Shown piece after piece: positions 7,974 to 15,946 of a stretch of DNA of 39,183 bases (its first letter is position 1; each line of letters starts with the position of its first letter). The notes under the pieces were generated by a model. That model was given only the letters and a program-made list of their open reading frames with translations. It was not told the DNA's origin and searched no databases. Both the position numbers and the translations under genes were made by a program. Source of the stretch: an uncultured Pseudomonadales bacterium (GTDB taxonomy: Bacteria > Pseudomonadota > Gammaproteobacteria > Pseudomonadales > Azotimanducaceae); contig CALHVX010000027.1 in the NCBI GenBank assembly GCA_938036875.1, positions 1-39,183 of the forward strand, read 5' to 3'.

Positions 7974-8572
7974 GTGAGCTGGTTTCGGCGGTTGCCACCG
8001 CTTGGCAGGCGACCAGTGCGCTGGAAGTTATCTCGGTTGCTTTCGGGCTAATTTATATCATCTTGGCCGCGCGCGAAAAAATCTGGTGCTGGCCTGCTGC
8101 ATTTATCGGCACCGGCACTGCAGTCTATTTATTTTGGGACGCCAGCTTGTTGATGGAGTCGGCGCTCAATATTTTTTATCTGGCCATGGCGATCATTGGT
8201 TGGTGGCAGTGGCAATATGGCAGCGAGCAAAAAACGGCGTTGGCCATTAGCTCGTGGAGTGGCGTTAAGCACTTAACCGCGATTGGGGTCATTGCTCTGC
8301 TAACCTTAACCTCAGGTTACCTGTTATCTTACAACACCAGCGCTGCGCTCCCCTATGTTGATTCCTTCACCACTTGGGCAGCCGTTGTCACCACAATAAT
8401 GGTTGCGCGCAAAGTACTAGAAAATTGGCTGTATTGGATTGTGATCGATGCGGTGAGTGTTTGGCTGTATTCCGAACGAGGCTTGTATCTCTATGCGCTA
8501 CTGTTTGCAGCCTACACCGTTATTGCGGTTGTTGGTTATGTTCAATGGCGCAAAAAATTTGTTTATCAGTAA
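7970..8572 (+). CDS. PnuC-family vitamin transporter (PnuC/PnuT type)
   Basis: 200 aa with about seven hydrophobic helices. EVISVAFGLIYIILAAREKI followed by CWPAAFIGT at the N-terminus, NIFYLAMAIIGWWQW (the aromatic substrate-pocket helix of PnuC) and LENWLYWIVIDAVSVWLY are the family hallmarks. PnuC proteins carry nicotinamide riboside by facilitated diffusion; PnuT and PnuX relatives carry thiamine and riboflavin. The coupled thiamine-binding protein upstream favours thiamine or a precursor, but this is inference from context. There is no NadR-like kinase beside it. Confidence 0.87.
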   Translation: MSELVSAVATAWQATSALEVISVAFGLIYIILAAREKIWCWPAAFIGTGTAVYLFWDASLLMESALNIFYLAMAIIGWWQWQYGSEQKTALAISSWSGVKHLTAIGVIALLTLTSGYLLSYNTSAALPYVDSFTTWAAVVTTIMVARKVLENWLYWIVIDAVSVWLYSERGLYLYALLFAAYTVIAVVGYVQWRKKFVYQ

Positions 8573-8880
8573 CACACCAGAACGTTCGATGTTGCCAGCC
8601 ATCCACAGGTAATGGCGCCAAAAAAAACGTTGGCATCAACTAACTCATGGGTTTGCAGTGTCCGCTACTCGACATTGTTGTCGCTTCTGAATCGTTAAGC
8701 TCTCCGCTCAATCGACGATTAGGTGAACGATGAGGTGAAAGACGCATGACTACTCAGCAAGGAGTGGCTCGTTGCGCTGCGATACTAAGTTATCCCGCCC
8801 CTCCACCTCAGTTATGAGATTTCAAATCGATTTGTTTTTGAAAATCGATGGTCAATGTTTAATCCATTTTGGAGAAAGTC
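8573..8880 (+). other. 308-base gap with possible 23-codon ORF and palindromic A/T motif
   Basis: No conserved gene recognised. It holds a 23-codon ORF (8746-8817, ATG with GAGGTGA 7 bases upstream) whose ribosome-binding stretch TGAGGTG (8731-8737) could pair with CACCTCA (8804-8810). Further on, AAATCGATTT (8824-8833) is a perfect palindrome, repeated in part as AAATCGAT at 8842. A weak promoter TTGAAA (8838) / TAATCC (8860) may serve the next gene. Confidence 0.4.
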
Positions 8881-9420
8881 ATGAGTTCAAGTCTAAGTGA
8901 GAATCTCAAGCTCGCGAAACTTGCGGCTGAATATACCAAGCTAATGCTGCGTCACGGGGCGGCGAACAAAAAGGCCGATTTATTGCTGTCTGTGTTTGCA
9001 AACGGGCGCAGGTTGTCTGACATGAGAGCCGAAAAGAGAAAGTTTACTGGCATGGGTGGGCAGCCAGCGAACACGCCTGCCGAGCTGAAATTGCTGCCAC
9101 AGATTAGACTTATCGCTCAGTTTGCCAAAAAGGCCAAGGTCGGCAATTGCGGTGAACATGCGTGTGTCGCATTAACCTACCTAAGAGACATGCACAGGGT
9201 TAAACGACTGGATTATATGCAGTATGGAAAAGGTGGAGACCATGCTTGGGTAGTTATCGGGCGAGCTGAAGGCTCTGTTACCGGGGACTATAAGACTTGG
9301 GGTGCTAATGCTGTTGTATGTGATGCCTGGGACGATGCGGTGTTCCCCGGTAGCCAGGTACCGGGCAAACTCTATGGCTATGGTAAGGTCGGGTATCACA
9401 GTGTGTTAGTGACCACATAG
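8881..9420 (+). CDS. Orphan protein with Cys-His-Asp (papain/transglutaminase-like) signature
   Basis: 179 aa from the ATG at 8881, with GGAG 6 bases upstream; an in-frame TTG at 8869 is less likely. Three blocks stand out: VGNCGEHACVALTYL (Cys90), GGDHAWVVIGR (His121) and VVCDAWDDAVFPGSQ (Asp148). An NCGE..A helix followed by HAW and a D-W block is the order of catalytic residues in papain-like and transglutaminase-like cysteine enzymes, including glutamine deamidase and protease effectors. The first 80 residues are helical and basic with no signal peptide. It lies alone after a long gap, with a strong hairpin behind it, and has no partner gene. I cannot name a family; a toxin or effector, or a housekeeping amidase or deamidase, are both possible. 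Confidence 0.7.
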   Translation: MSSSLSENLKLAKLAAEYTKLMLRHGAANKKADLLLSVFANGRRLSDMRAEKRKFTGMGGQPANTPAELKLLPQIRLIAQFAKKAKVGNCGEHACVALTYLRDMHRVKRLDYMQYGKGGDHAWVVIGRAEGSVTGDYKTWGANAVVCDAWDDAVFPGSQVPGKLYGYGKVGYHSVLVTT

Positions 9421-9474
9421 TTTTAAAACGAATCGAATTCTGCGTTTGTACTAGTTTACCTTGGTGTCATTGCA

Positions 9475-9497
9475 CGCGGTGCAAAGGCTGCACCGCG
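9475..9497. terminator. Perfect 9-bp hairpin between convergent genes
   Basis: CGCGGTGCA (9475-9483), loop AAGGC, TGCACCGCG (9489-9497). It lies between the ends of the convergent orphan gene and glutamine synthetase, so it could end transcription from both sides. No T-run follows on either strand, so a classic intrinsic terminator is not assured. Confidence 0.45.
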
Positions 9498-9521
9498 CTT
9501 GGTGTGACGATCGAAGCGGGG

Positions 9522-10538
9522 CTAGACGCCAGCTTCTTTGGTCGTTTTAACGATGGCTGCCGCCACCTTGTAGGGATCAGCGTTAGACGCCGGACGCCGG
9601 TCTTCCAAGCGACCAACCCAGCCGTCTTCTACAGTGCTCACCGGAATCCGGATGGATGCACCGCGATCAGAAACGCCGTAGCTGAATTGATCGATGGACT
9701 GAGTTTCGTGGGCGCCGGTTAAGCGCTGATCGTTGTCTGCACCGTACACCGAGATGTGACGCTGGATGTTCTTGCCAAACTCTTCACAGATCTTGGTGAA
9801 CACGGCTTCGTCGCCATTTTCACGCATTGGACCATTGGAGAAGTTGGCGTGCATGCCAGAGCCGTTCCAGTCGGTATCGCCTAGCGGCTTGGGGCCCCAT
9901 TCGATAGCCAGAGCGTACTTCTCGGCCGTGCGCTCTAACAGGTAGCGCGAGATCCAGATTTGATCGCCGGCAAGCTTGGCGCCTTTGGCGAAGATCTGAT
10001 ATTCCCACTGTCCCGCTGCAACCTCGGCGTTGATGCCTTCAACGTTCAGGCCGGCTTCTAGGCAAATGTCCAGATGCTCTTCGATGCACTCACGGCCGTG
10101 CGCGTTCTTAGAGCCAACGGAGCAGTAATAGGGACCCTGGGGGCTAGGATAGCCGGCCTTGGGGAAGCCCGGGGGCAGGTTGGTCTCTGGATCCCACAGG
10201 AAATATTCCTGTTCGAAGCCGAACCAGAAATCGTCGTCGTTGTCGCCTTCGTCGATGGTGGCGCGACCGTTGGACTCGTGAGGCGTGCCGTCAGCGTTCA
10301 TGACTTCACACATGACCAGATAACCGTTGTTGCGGTCTGGATCAGGGCAGACGAACACAGGCTTGAGCAGGCAATCGGATGCACCACCCTCAGCTTGCTC
10401 GGTTGAGCTGCCGTCGAAGACCCACATGGGGCATTCTGCTAGCGTTCCGCCGAAATCGGATTCAACGCGGGTTTTGCTGCGCAGGCTCTGCGTGGGTTTG
10501 TAGCCGTCGAGCCAGATATATTCCAACTTAGATTTCAT
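9522..10538 (-). CDS. glnII: Glutamine synthetase, type II (GlnII)
   Basis: 338 aa, the length of the eukaryote-like GSII enzymes and far shorter than GlnA (about 470). It joins ammonia to glutamate with ATP hydrolysis, in the cytoplasm. Motifs: WVFDGSSTEQA (40-50), FGFEQEYFLW (107-116), GINAEVAAGQWEYQI (168-182, the Glu/metal and binding-site strand), WNGSGMHANFS (224-234), RLTGAHETQ (272-280), DRGASIRIP (291-299) and LEDRRPASNADPY (311-323). The ATG at 10538 has GGAGGAGCAAGG upstream. It has its own sigma-54-type promoter with two NtrC-like sites, fitting induction under nitrogen limitation. GSII in a gammaproteobacterium is less common than GSI; a GlnA may exist elsewhere in the genome. 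Confidence 0.96.
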   Translation of the reverse strand: MKSKLEYIWLDGYKPTQSLRSKTRVESDFGGTLAECPMWVFDGSSTEQAEGGASDCLLKPVFVCPDPDRNNGYLVMCEVMNADGTPHESNGRATIDEGDNDDDFWFGFEQEYFLWDPETNLPPGFPKAGYPSPQGPYYCSVGSKNAHGRECIEEHLDICLEAGLNVEGINAEVAAGQWEYQIFAKGAKLAGDQIWISRYLLERTAEKYALAIEWGPKPLGDTDWNGSGMHANFSNGPMRENGDEAVFTKICEEFGKNIQRHISVYGADNDQRLTGAHETQSIDQFSYGVSDRGASIRIPVSTVEDGWVGRLEDRRPASNADPYKVAAAIVKTTKEAGV

Positions 10539-10688
10539 AATGTGCCTTGCTCCTCCAGGATGTTCTTATTCTCGTTAGATGTTCCACAGTGCGACCGATC
10601 AGGGTGTGCCGATCTCTAGGTTCCCCAGCAGTATTGCAAGAAGCGTTCCTATTCGATCCTGAGTAGTTGCCACCGCTGAGTTTGCGGG

Positions 10689-10702
10689 GCAAGCACGGTG
10701 CC
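10689..10702 (-). promoter_or_regulatory. Sigma-54 (-24/-12) promoter of glnII
   Basis: On the minus strand the bases read GGCACCGTGCTTGC: GGCAC at -24, TTGC at -12, with exactly 10 bases between the invariant GG and GC. This fits the consensus TGGCAC-N5-TTGC. The predicted start is near 10677, giving a leader of about 139 bases before the glnII ATG. Confidence 0.85.
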
Positions 10703-10822
10703 GGATTCGGTCTTAGTCTTATAATTGTTGTTATTGCCACGCCAGCAGCGCGCTGGGACAGTTCCTGATGCATTCAGGTGCCCGAGCAGCCGCAGACGAA
10801 GCGCCTCTGTGGTGGCGTAGCA

Positions 10823-10839
10823 TGCCCAAATGCAGTGCA
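10823..10839. promoter_or_regulatory. Weaker NtrC-like site
   Basis: TGCCCAAATGCAGTGCA, 17 bp, keeps the outer TGC and GTGCA of the NtrC dyad. Its centre is 51 bp from the stronger site, close to five helical turns, and about 154 bp upstream of the predicted glnII start. Confidence 0.5.
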
Positions 10840-10873
10840 AAAAAACACCCTATCGAGAACAAGTTTGAGTAAA

Positions 10874-10890
10874 TGCACCATTATGGTGCA
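10874..10890. promoter_or_regulatory. NtrC (NRI) enhancer-type site
   Basis: TGCACCATTATGGTGCA, a 17-bp dyad, is a near-perfect match to the enteric NtrC consensus TGCACY-N5-GGTGCA. It lies directly after the stop codon of the kinase gene and about 205 bp upstream of the predicted sigma-54 start of glnII, a normal distance for an enhancer. Confidence 0.85.
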
Positions 10891-10891
10891 G

Positions 10892-11848
10892 CTACCATTC
10901 TTGTTGCAGGAGACGCACCAGCTCCACACAGTTTGCGATGCGCTGGTTAGGGTCTTTGTGGATGCAGCCCATAGCGGCCGTTTCGAGCAGGCGCGGGATT
11001 GCCGCCCGGGTGTGATGTGAGGGCGGTTCGGGCTGTGCTTGCAGGATCAGCTCGCTGACCTCCCGCACGGTGTCCGCTTCAGCTGGCGGTCTCCCGCACA
11101 ATGCCTCATACAGGACAACTCCTAGACTGAACACGTCCGTTCGATAGTCGATGTCCGGATCGCGCTGGATTTGCTCCGGGGACATATAGGTGACGGTGCC
11201 TTCCAGTTTGCCCTGCCCGGTGATGTTGTTGCTGGTACTCGTATCTTTGCCGCTGTGGCCTGTTGTGGGAGACAGCTGGCCATTGCCACCATCCGCGGGC
11301 CATACCTTTGCCAGCCCCCAATCCAGCAGCAGAACCTCGCCGAACGGGCCCACCAGAATGTTCTCTGTCTTGATGTCCCGATGCACCACCCGATGGCTAT
11401 GGGCGTAGGCCAGCGCTTGGCCAATCTGGATGACCACATCCACCATTTGGGTGAGATCGTAGCGATCTCGGTAATTGAAAATTTCTCGCAGGGTGTAGCC
11501 GTGCACCAACTTCATGGTGAAGTAACAGTGCCCCCGACTATCACGGCCTACCTCGTAGGTGGGCACCGTATTGGGATGTTGGAGCATCGCACTGACCCGG
11601 GCTTCACGTAGGAAGCGGCGTTGCTCGATTACATTATCTTCGAATTCTGGGCGTAGGGTTTTGTAGCAAATCACACGCCCCAGGTGCATGTCTTTGCAAG
11701 ATTGAATAATCGACTTGCCGCCACGCGCGATGGTTTTAAAGTAGGCGTAGCGTGTGGCTTGGTTGATCTTCTCCGGCAGCGGTTTGTCGGAGTCTTCCAG
11801 GTAAATGACGGCGTAGTCGTCATCGGGTGGTTGTGGGAAGGCAGTCAT
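10892..11848 (-). CDS. Hanks-type Ser/Thr protein kinase, soluble
   Basis: 318 aa, a complete kinase domain with little else. Motifs in order: glycine loop ARGGKSIIQSC (41-51, with Lys where Met is usual), Lys63 in ICYKTL as the ATP-anchoring lysine, Glu82 in REARVSAMLQHPN, catalytic loop VVHRDIKTEN (154-163), DWG (176-178) in place of DFG, and SPE (223-225) in place of APE, with FSLGVVLYE later. It should phosphorylate proteins in the cytoplasm. No membrane helix, PASTA or sensor domain, which is unusual, since many bacterial relatives have one. About 35 residues between DWG and SPE are rich in Ser, Thr and Gly, a likely autophosphorylation loop. It follows the S9 peptidase gene after 51 bases and is probably in its transcript. 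Confidence 0.92.
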   Translation of the reverse strand: MTAFPQPPDDDYAVIYLEDSDKPLPEKINQATRYAYFKTIARGGKSIIQSCKDMHLGRVICYKTLRPEFEDNVIEQRRFLREARVSAMLQHPNTVPTYEVGRDSRGHCYFTMKLVHGYTLREIFNYRDRYDLTQMVDVVIQIGQALAYAHSHRVVHRDIKTENILVGPFGEVLLLDWGLAKVWPADGGNGQLSPTTGHSGKDTSTSNNITGQGKLEGTVTYMSPEQIQRDPDIDYRTDVFSLGVVLYEALCGRPPAEADTVREVSELILQAQPEPPSHHTRAAIPRLLETAAMGCIHKDPNQRIANCVELVRLLQQEW

Positions 11849-11899
11849 AGAGCTGGTATACCAGATTAACTTCGGGTTCGCCTTGTTTTGTCGATGAGC

Positions 11900-13957
11900 C
11901 TATTCAACCAAGTTCTCGATGTTGACCTTGGGCAGCTCCCCAGCCGGTTCAAAACCCAACACCTTGCCGTAGAAGTACAGTTCCGACTCCAGCGCGGTGA
12001 CGTTGTTTTCCGCTTTACGAAACCCGTGTTGCTCGCCCTCAAAGGCGATGTAGGCAGTTGGCACCCCCTTGGCTTTCACCGCTGCATAAATCATTTCTGA
12101 CTGTTCGGGCGGTACCACCTGGTCTTCCAAACCTTGGAACGTGATGAGAGGGGCGGTAAAGCCTTCTAAAGCGTGGATGGGCGAGCGCGCAATGTAGACG
12201 TCTAGCGCTTCGGGGTAAGGGCCGATCATGGAGTCGATGTAGCGTGACTCAAATTTGTGGGTATGTTTCGCCAATGCCTCTAGATCAGCCACGCCAAAAT
12301 AGTTGGCGCCGGCAGCGAAGACATCGGTGAACGCTAGTGCGGAAAGGGTGGTGTAGCCGCCGGCACTGCCGCCGCGTATTAGCAGCCTAGCCGGGTCGGC
12401 TAACCCTTGTGAGACTAGGTGTTTGGTGACCGCAACCGCATCTTCTAGATCAACCACACCCCATTGGCCATTCAGCAGTTGCCGATATTCCCGTCCGTAG
12501 CCGGTGCTGCCGCGATAATTCACGTCTACCACCGCGATGCCGCGGCTGGTCCAATACTGCTTGGCTATGCTAAACGAATTGCCGGTGGCACCGGTTGGAC
12601 CGCCGTGCATCAGCACCAGTAGTGGTGGAAGCTCGCCAGCGGGCGCGGTGAAATCCGCGTTGGTGGGTGGGTAGTAGTAAGCGTAAGCCTGTTGCTTGCC
12701 GCTGGTTGGAAATGTAATCGGCTGCCCGAGCGCCAAATATTCATCTGCTACCGCTTTGTCACCACTGGCAACGATAAGCTTGTGTTGGTTAGTCTCTAAG
12801 TCGATCTCGACAACGGAGCTGGGCCTATCGGCGGGTGCCGCGATGACGTATGCGCGCTGGTTGTTCGTGTGCAAGCTGGCGTAGCTTGCGAAAGGCAAAT
12901 CTAGGGGCGCAAGGCTGCCATCAACCAACGACAGCTTGGCCAGGCCGCTGCCACTGGCGTTGTGATATTCCACCAACGCTTCGGTGTCGGAGATTAAGGC
13001 AAAGAAATCGGCGCCTAATCCCCATAGTGGTCCACCGAGCTCGGCGTCTAGTTTGTGTACGGCGGTAAGTTCATCCTTTGTTGCAAGGTGTAGGTTCCAC
13101 CAGCCACTGCGGTCTGTGAGCACGTACAAGGTATCGTTGTTTGCCCAAACGGGTTGCAGCACAGATTCATCGACGCCGGCGTTTAGCTGGCGCGTGTTGC
13201 TAAGCTGGCCGGCGTCGTCGATGTCCGCCAGCCACAACGCCACATTGTCCCAAGGCATGTTGGGGTGGTCCCAACTGATCCAAGCGAGTTGGGTACCTGC
13301 GTTGTTGAGTCGTGGGTACGCAACAAAATCGCTGTTGCCCCACAGTAGCTCGCCATTGGTTTGCCCTGCGGTTAAATCAACGGCCACAATGGCGTTGCTG
13401 GGTTCCCCTTCATGGCGGTGATCTTCGCGCACGCAAAGGAGTCGGTTGCGTGTGCCGTCTAGCTTACAGTCTGCAAAGCGTAGATCGTCATCTTTAGACA
13501 GGCGGGTTGGCGTGCTGTTTGGTGTTGCCGCTTGCTGATACAGCGCTTGGTCCGCGAAATTAGAAAAGTAGACTTGCCCATCATTAACCAAAAAGCTGGC
13601 GCCTCCATATTCGTGCACGCGCGTACGCACATTCATGTCTGCTGGCGTAATCTCTGCGCCAGTGGCTGTACCGTTGTGGTGCATCAACACGGAGCGACCA
13701 CCTTCCAGCGGACGCGATTCAAGCCAATAGAGCTGATCGCCATCTAGTTCTAGCGCGCCAATATTTTTTGACGAGCCCGCCGCAAGGGTTGCGGAGATGG
13801 GAGACGCCCAGCTGCCAAAGGGGGCGGTTTGTACTGAGGTTTTGTTGCTCATAAGAGAGTTGGAATCCTGGTGGCTGGGTTGTTGTGACGGGCCATGACA
13901 ACTGGCGAGCGCTATTAGGCTGGCGAGAGATAGGCTGTAGGCTAGGTTAGGTAACAT
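11900..13957 (-). CDS. S9-family (prolyl oligopeptidase-type) serine peptidase, lipoprotein
   Basis: 685 aa. The N-terminal hydrophobic stretch ends in LASC (Cys20), a lipobox, so the protein is likely tethered in the envelope. A beta-propeller region (about 60-420) precedes an alpha/beta-hydrolase domain with HGGPTGATGN (oxyanion region), RGGSAGGYTTL with the nucleophile Ser531, Asp612 in LEDQVVPPEQ and His644 in GEQHGFR. These give the full catalytic triad of the acylaminoacyl peptidase / dipeptidyl peptidase branch of S9. It would cut short peptides. Start ATG at 13957, 16 bases after the dehydrogenase stop, so the genes may be co-transcribed. Confidence 0.92.
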   Translation of the reverse strand: MLPNLAYSLSLASLIALASCHGPSQQPSHQDSNSLMSNKTSVQTAPFGSWASPISATLAAGSSKNIGALELDGDQLYWLESRPLEGGRSVLMHHNGTATGAEITPADMNVRTRVHEYGGASFLVNDGQVYFSNFADQALYQQAATPNSTPTRLSKDDDLRFADCKLDGTRNRLLCVREDHRHEGEPSNAIVAVDLTAGQTNGELLWGNSDFVAYPRLNNAGTQLAWISWDHPNMPWDNVALWLADIDDAGQLSNTRQLNAGVDESVLQPVWANNDTLYVLTDRSGWWNLHLATKDELTAVHKLDAELGGPLWGLGADFFALISDTEALVEYHNASGSGLAKLSLVDGSLAPLDLPFASYASLHTNNQRAYVIAAPADRPSSVVEIDLETNQHKLIVASGDKAVADEYLALGQPITFPTSGKQQAYAYYYPPTNADFTAPAGELPPLLVLMHGGPTGATGNSFSIAKQYWTSRGIAVVDVNYRGSTGYGREYRQLLNGQWGVVDLEDAVAVTKHLVSQGLADPARLLIRGGSAGGYTTLSALAFTDVFAAGANYFGVADLEALAKHTHKFESRYIDSMIGPYPEALDVYIARSPIHALEGFTAPLITFQGLEDQVVPPEQSEMIYAAVKAKGVPTAYIAFEGEQHGFRKAENNVTALESELYFYGKVLGFEPAGELPKVNIENLVE

Positions 13958-13973
13958 AGGCTCACTTACGGGC

Positions 13974-15014
13974 TTAATTTAAGCTGGGGTTAACTAGAAT
14001 TTTGGCACACTCATCCGGCGCGCGAAGCCGATCAAAGGCCGCCGCCGCATCACTTAATCCTACTGTATCGCTGACCAAACCGCTCACGGCCACCGAGCCG
14101 TCGGCGATGCCTAGCAAGGTATCGTTAAATTCTTGCAAGCTGTAACCCAACACATACTGCACGTTAAGCTCTTTGTTAATGGCAATCAGCGGTCGTGAGT
14201 GATCGGTCTCTAAGCACACGCCAACCACCACAATGCGAGAGTCTTGGGGACAATTCAGAAACACGCTGTCGAGCATGCCAGGCACCCCAACACATTCAAA
14301 GATCACCAGCTTTCGCCCTTCTCGTACCGCGGTTTTTAGGGTTGGCTCGGCGTAAGGGTCTGCGCTTTTAGGGTCTACCGCTGCGTGCGCACCTTGGGCC
14401 ACCGCTACGGCGCGCCGGCCGGCGGAGAAATCTGAGGCAATGATGGGGCCTGCGCCTCGGGCTTGTAGCGCGGTAATCACGGCCAAACCCACGGGGCCGC
14501 AACCAAGTACCAGACAAACATCCTTAGGCTGTAAGTTGGCTTTGTTGACCGCGTGCAACCCAACCGCCATGGGTTCGGTGAGGGCTGCGGCGCTAGCGGG
14601 TGTGCCTTGTGGGACCGCCTGGAGCAAGGACTCGGTTAGCAACATGTACTCGCCAAAGCCGCCGGGGGCATCCACCGAGTAGCCCACCGGCAGCATGCGG
14701 CGGTCCCGGGTTAGGGCGGGCACCGCACAGACCAAGTCGCCAACCTTGTGCTGCCGGTTGGTCTTAGGGCCAAAATCCACCACTTCGGCGCAAAACTCAT
14801 GCCCCAAGACCACCGGGTCAAAGGTGGTGAGCTTAAACGCGCCGCCAGCCTCTCGGCTGGTACGGACAAAATCTTCGGTGTGGGCCGCGGCGTGCAGGTC
14901 CGACCCGCAGATGCCGCAGGCGGCAGTCCGCACTAGCACCTCACCCGCTTGTGGGGTGGGGGTAGGGATCTCGTCGACCCACAGCTTGCCTTGTTGCATC
15001 AATAGCGCTTGCAT
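13974..15014 (-). CDS. Zinc-binding MDR (alcohol dehydrogenase-like) oxidoreductase
   Basis: 346 aa from the ATG at 15014, which has AAGG 8 bases upstream. An in-frame extension to 15110 exists but would overlap the divergent gene and does not look like an MDR N-terminus. Motifs: CGICGSDLH (33-41) with the zinc ligand Cys36, VVLGHEFCAEV, and LVLGCGPVGLAV of the NAD(P)-binding fold. The four-Cys structural zinc lobe of classical alcohol dehydrogenases is not present; the corresponding stretch reads VCAVPALTRDRRMLPVG. It oxidises an alcohol or polyol; the substrate is unknown. Likely first gene of a unit with the S9 peptidase and the kinase. Confidence 0.88.
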   Translation of the reverse strand: MQALLMQQGKLWVDEIPTPTPQAGEVLVRTAACGICGSDLHAAAHTEDFVRTSREAGGAFKLTTFDPVVLGHEFCAEVVDFGPKTNRQHKVGDLVCAVPALTRDRRMLPVGYSVDAPGGFGEYMLLTESLLQAVPQGTPASAAALTEPMAVGLHAVNKANLQPKDVCLVLGCGPVGLAVITALQARGAGPIIASDFSAGRRAVAVAQGAHAAVDPKSADPYAEPTLKTAVREGRKLVIFECVGVPGMLDSVFLNCPQDSRIVVVGVCLETDHSRPLIAINKELNVQYVLGYSLQEFNDTLLGIADGSVAVSGLVSDTVGLSDAAAAFDRLRAPDECAKILVNPSLN

Positions 15015-15098
15015 GGCTGAAACCTTTGTCCGTTGGTTCTCACCATGGTGTCGCGGATTAGGTAAAATGTCGACGATCTCCACCCAAAGGCCCACCCA

Positions 15099-15944
15099 GT
15101 GTCCAAGCAAGGCCCCATAAACGGCTCTGACCCCATTGCTCCTGACCGTATTGCTCAGCCCCTGGCTGAAGCGGCGTTTGCCCGTGATGGGATGGTGGTG
15201 GTACCTGGGTTCGTCGACCCGGCGCGCTGCGCTGAGCTGCGGGCTTTGGTGGTTGCCGACCTAAACCCGGTGGTCGGACCCGCTGAGTTTGAGGCGGATG
15301 TGGGGTATCCGGGTGCGCCAGATTCTCGTGATGCGGCGGGTGGCAATACCCCTAGACGTTTGCTGAGCGCTTATGCTCGGGCGGAGGCCTATCGGAAGCT
15401 TGGTACGGGTCCTGCCGTGGACGCCCAGTTGCAAGCCCTGCAGCCCGCGGCTAGTGCCGATCCTTGGATGTTATCCCAGTGCCACCACAACTGTGTCATG
15501 ACCAAGTACCCTAGCTATTCCAGCGCAACCTTGTGGCATCAGGACATTCGCTACTGGTCCTTTGATAAGCCTGAACTTATCTCCATGTGGGTGGCCTTAG
15601 GAGAGGAGCGCCGGGACAACGGGGCCTTGCGCGTGATCCCTCGCAGTCACGCGATTGAGATCGACCGGGGTCGGCTAGACCGAAACCTGTTTTTACGCCC
15701 GGAGCTTGAGGAGAACCAACGCTTGATTGCACAAGCCCAGGTGGTTGAGCTAAAGCCGGGAGATGCTTTGTTCTTCCATTGCAAAGCGTTTCATGCCGCT
15801 GGACCAAATCGGTCAACGGACCCCAAGCTGTCTTGTGTCTTCACTTATCACCGTGAGTCCAATCGAGCCATTCCCGGTACGCGTTCGGCCACCTATCCGA
15901 GTGTTGCCGTGGCGCAAAAAAAGACGCCGACCCAGGAGCAGTAA
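15099..15944 (+). CDS. Phytanoyl-CoA dioxygenase (PhyH)-family protein
   Basis: 281 aa from a GTG at 15099 with AAAGG 8 bases upstream. The Fe(II)/2-oxoglutarate oxygenase facial triad is visible: His147 and Asp149 in LWHQDIRYW and His232 in FHAAGPNRS, with Arg238 as the likely 2-oxoglutarate anchor. It begins with an FARDGMVVVPGFVD segment typical of PhyH proteins. It should hydroxylate a small molecule; the substrate cannot be inferred, although fatty-acid or xenobiotic metabolism genes lie nearby. The stop is 2 bases from the Smr start, so the two genes are probably coupled. Confidence 0.87.
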   Translation: MSKQGPINGSDPIAPDRIAQPLAEAAFARDGMVVVPGFVDPARCAELRALVVADLNPVVGPAEFEADVGYPGAPDSRDAAGGNTPRRLLSAYARAEAYRKLGTGPAVDAQLQALQPAASADPWMLSQCHHNCVMTKYPSYSSATLWHQDIRYWSFDKPELISMWVALGEERRDNGALRVIPRSHAIEIDRGRLDRNLFLRPELEENQRLIAQAQVVELKPGDALFFHCKAFHAAGPNRSTDPKLSCVFTYHRESNRAIPGTRSATYPSVAVAQKKTPTQEQ

Positions 15945-15946
15945 GT

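Noticed and set aside
10539-10677. Glutamine riboswitch in the glnII leader
   Set aside because: The leader of about 139 bases has no recognisable glnA-type RNA motif; sigma-54/NtrC sites explain regulation.
15015-15110. N-terminal extension of the MDR dehydrogenase
   Set aside because: It would cover the divergent promoter and the PhyH-like gene start; the ATG at 15014 has a ribosome binding site and fits the family N-terminus.
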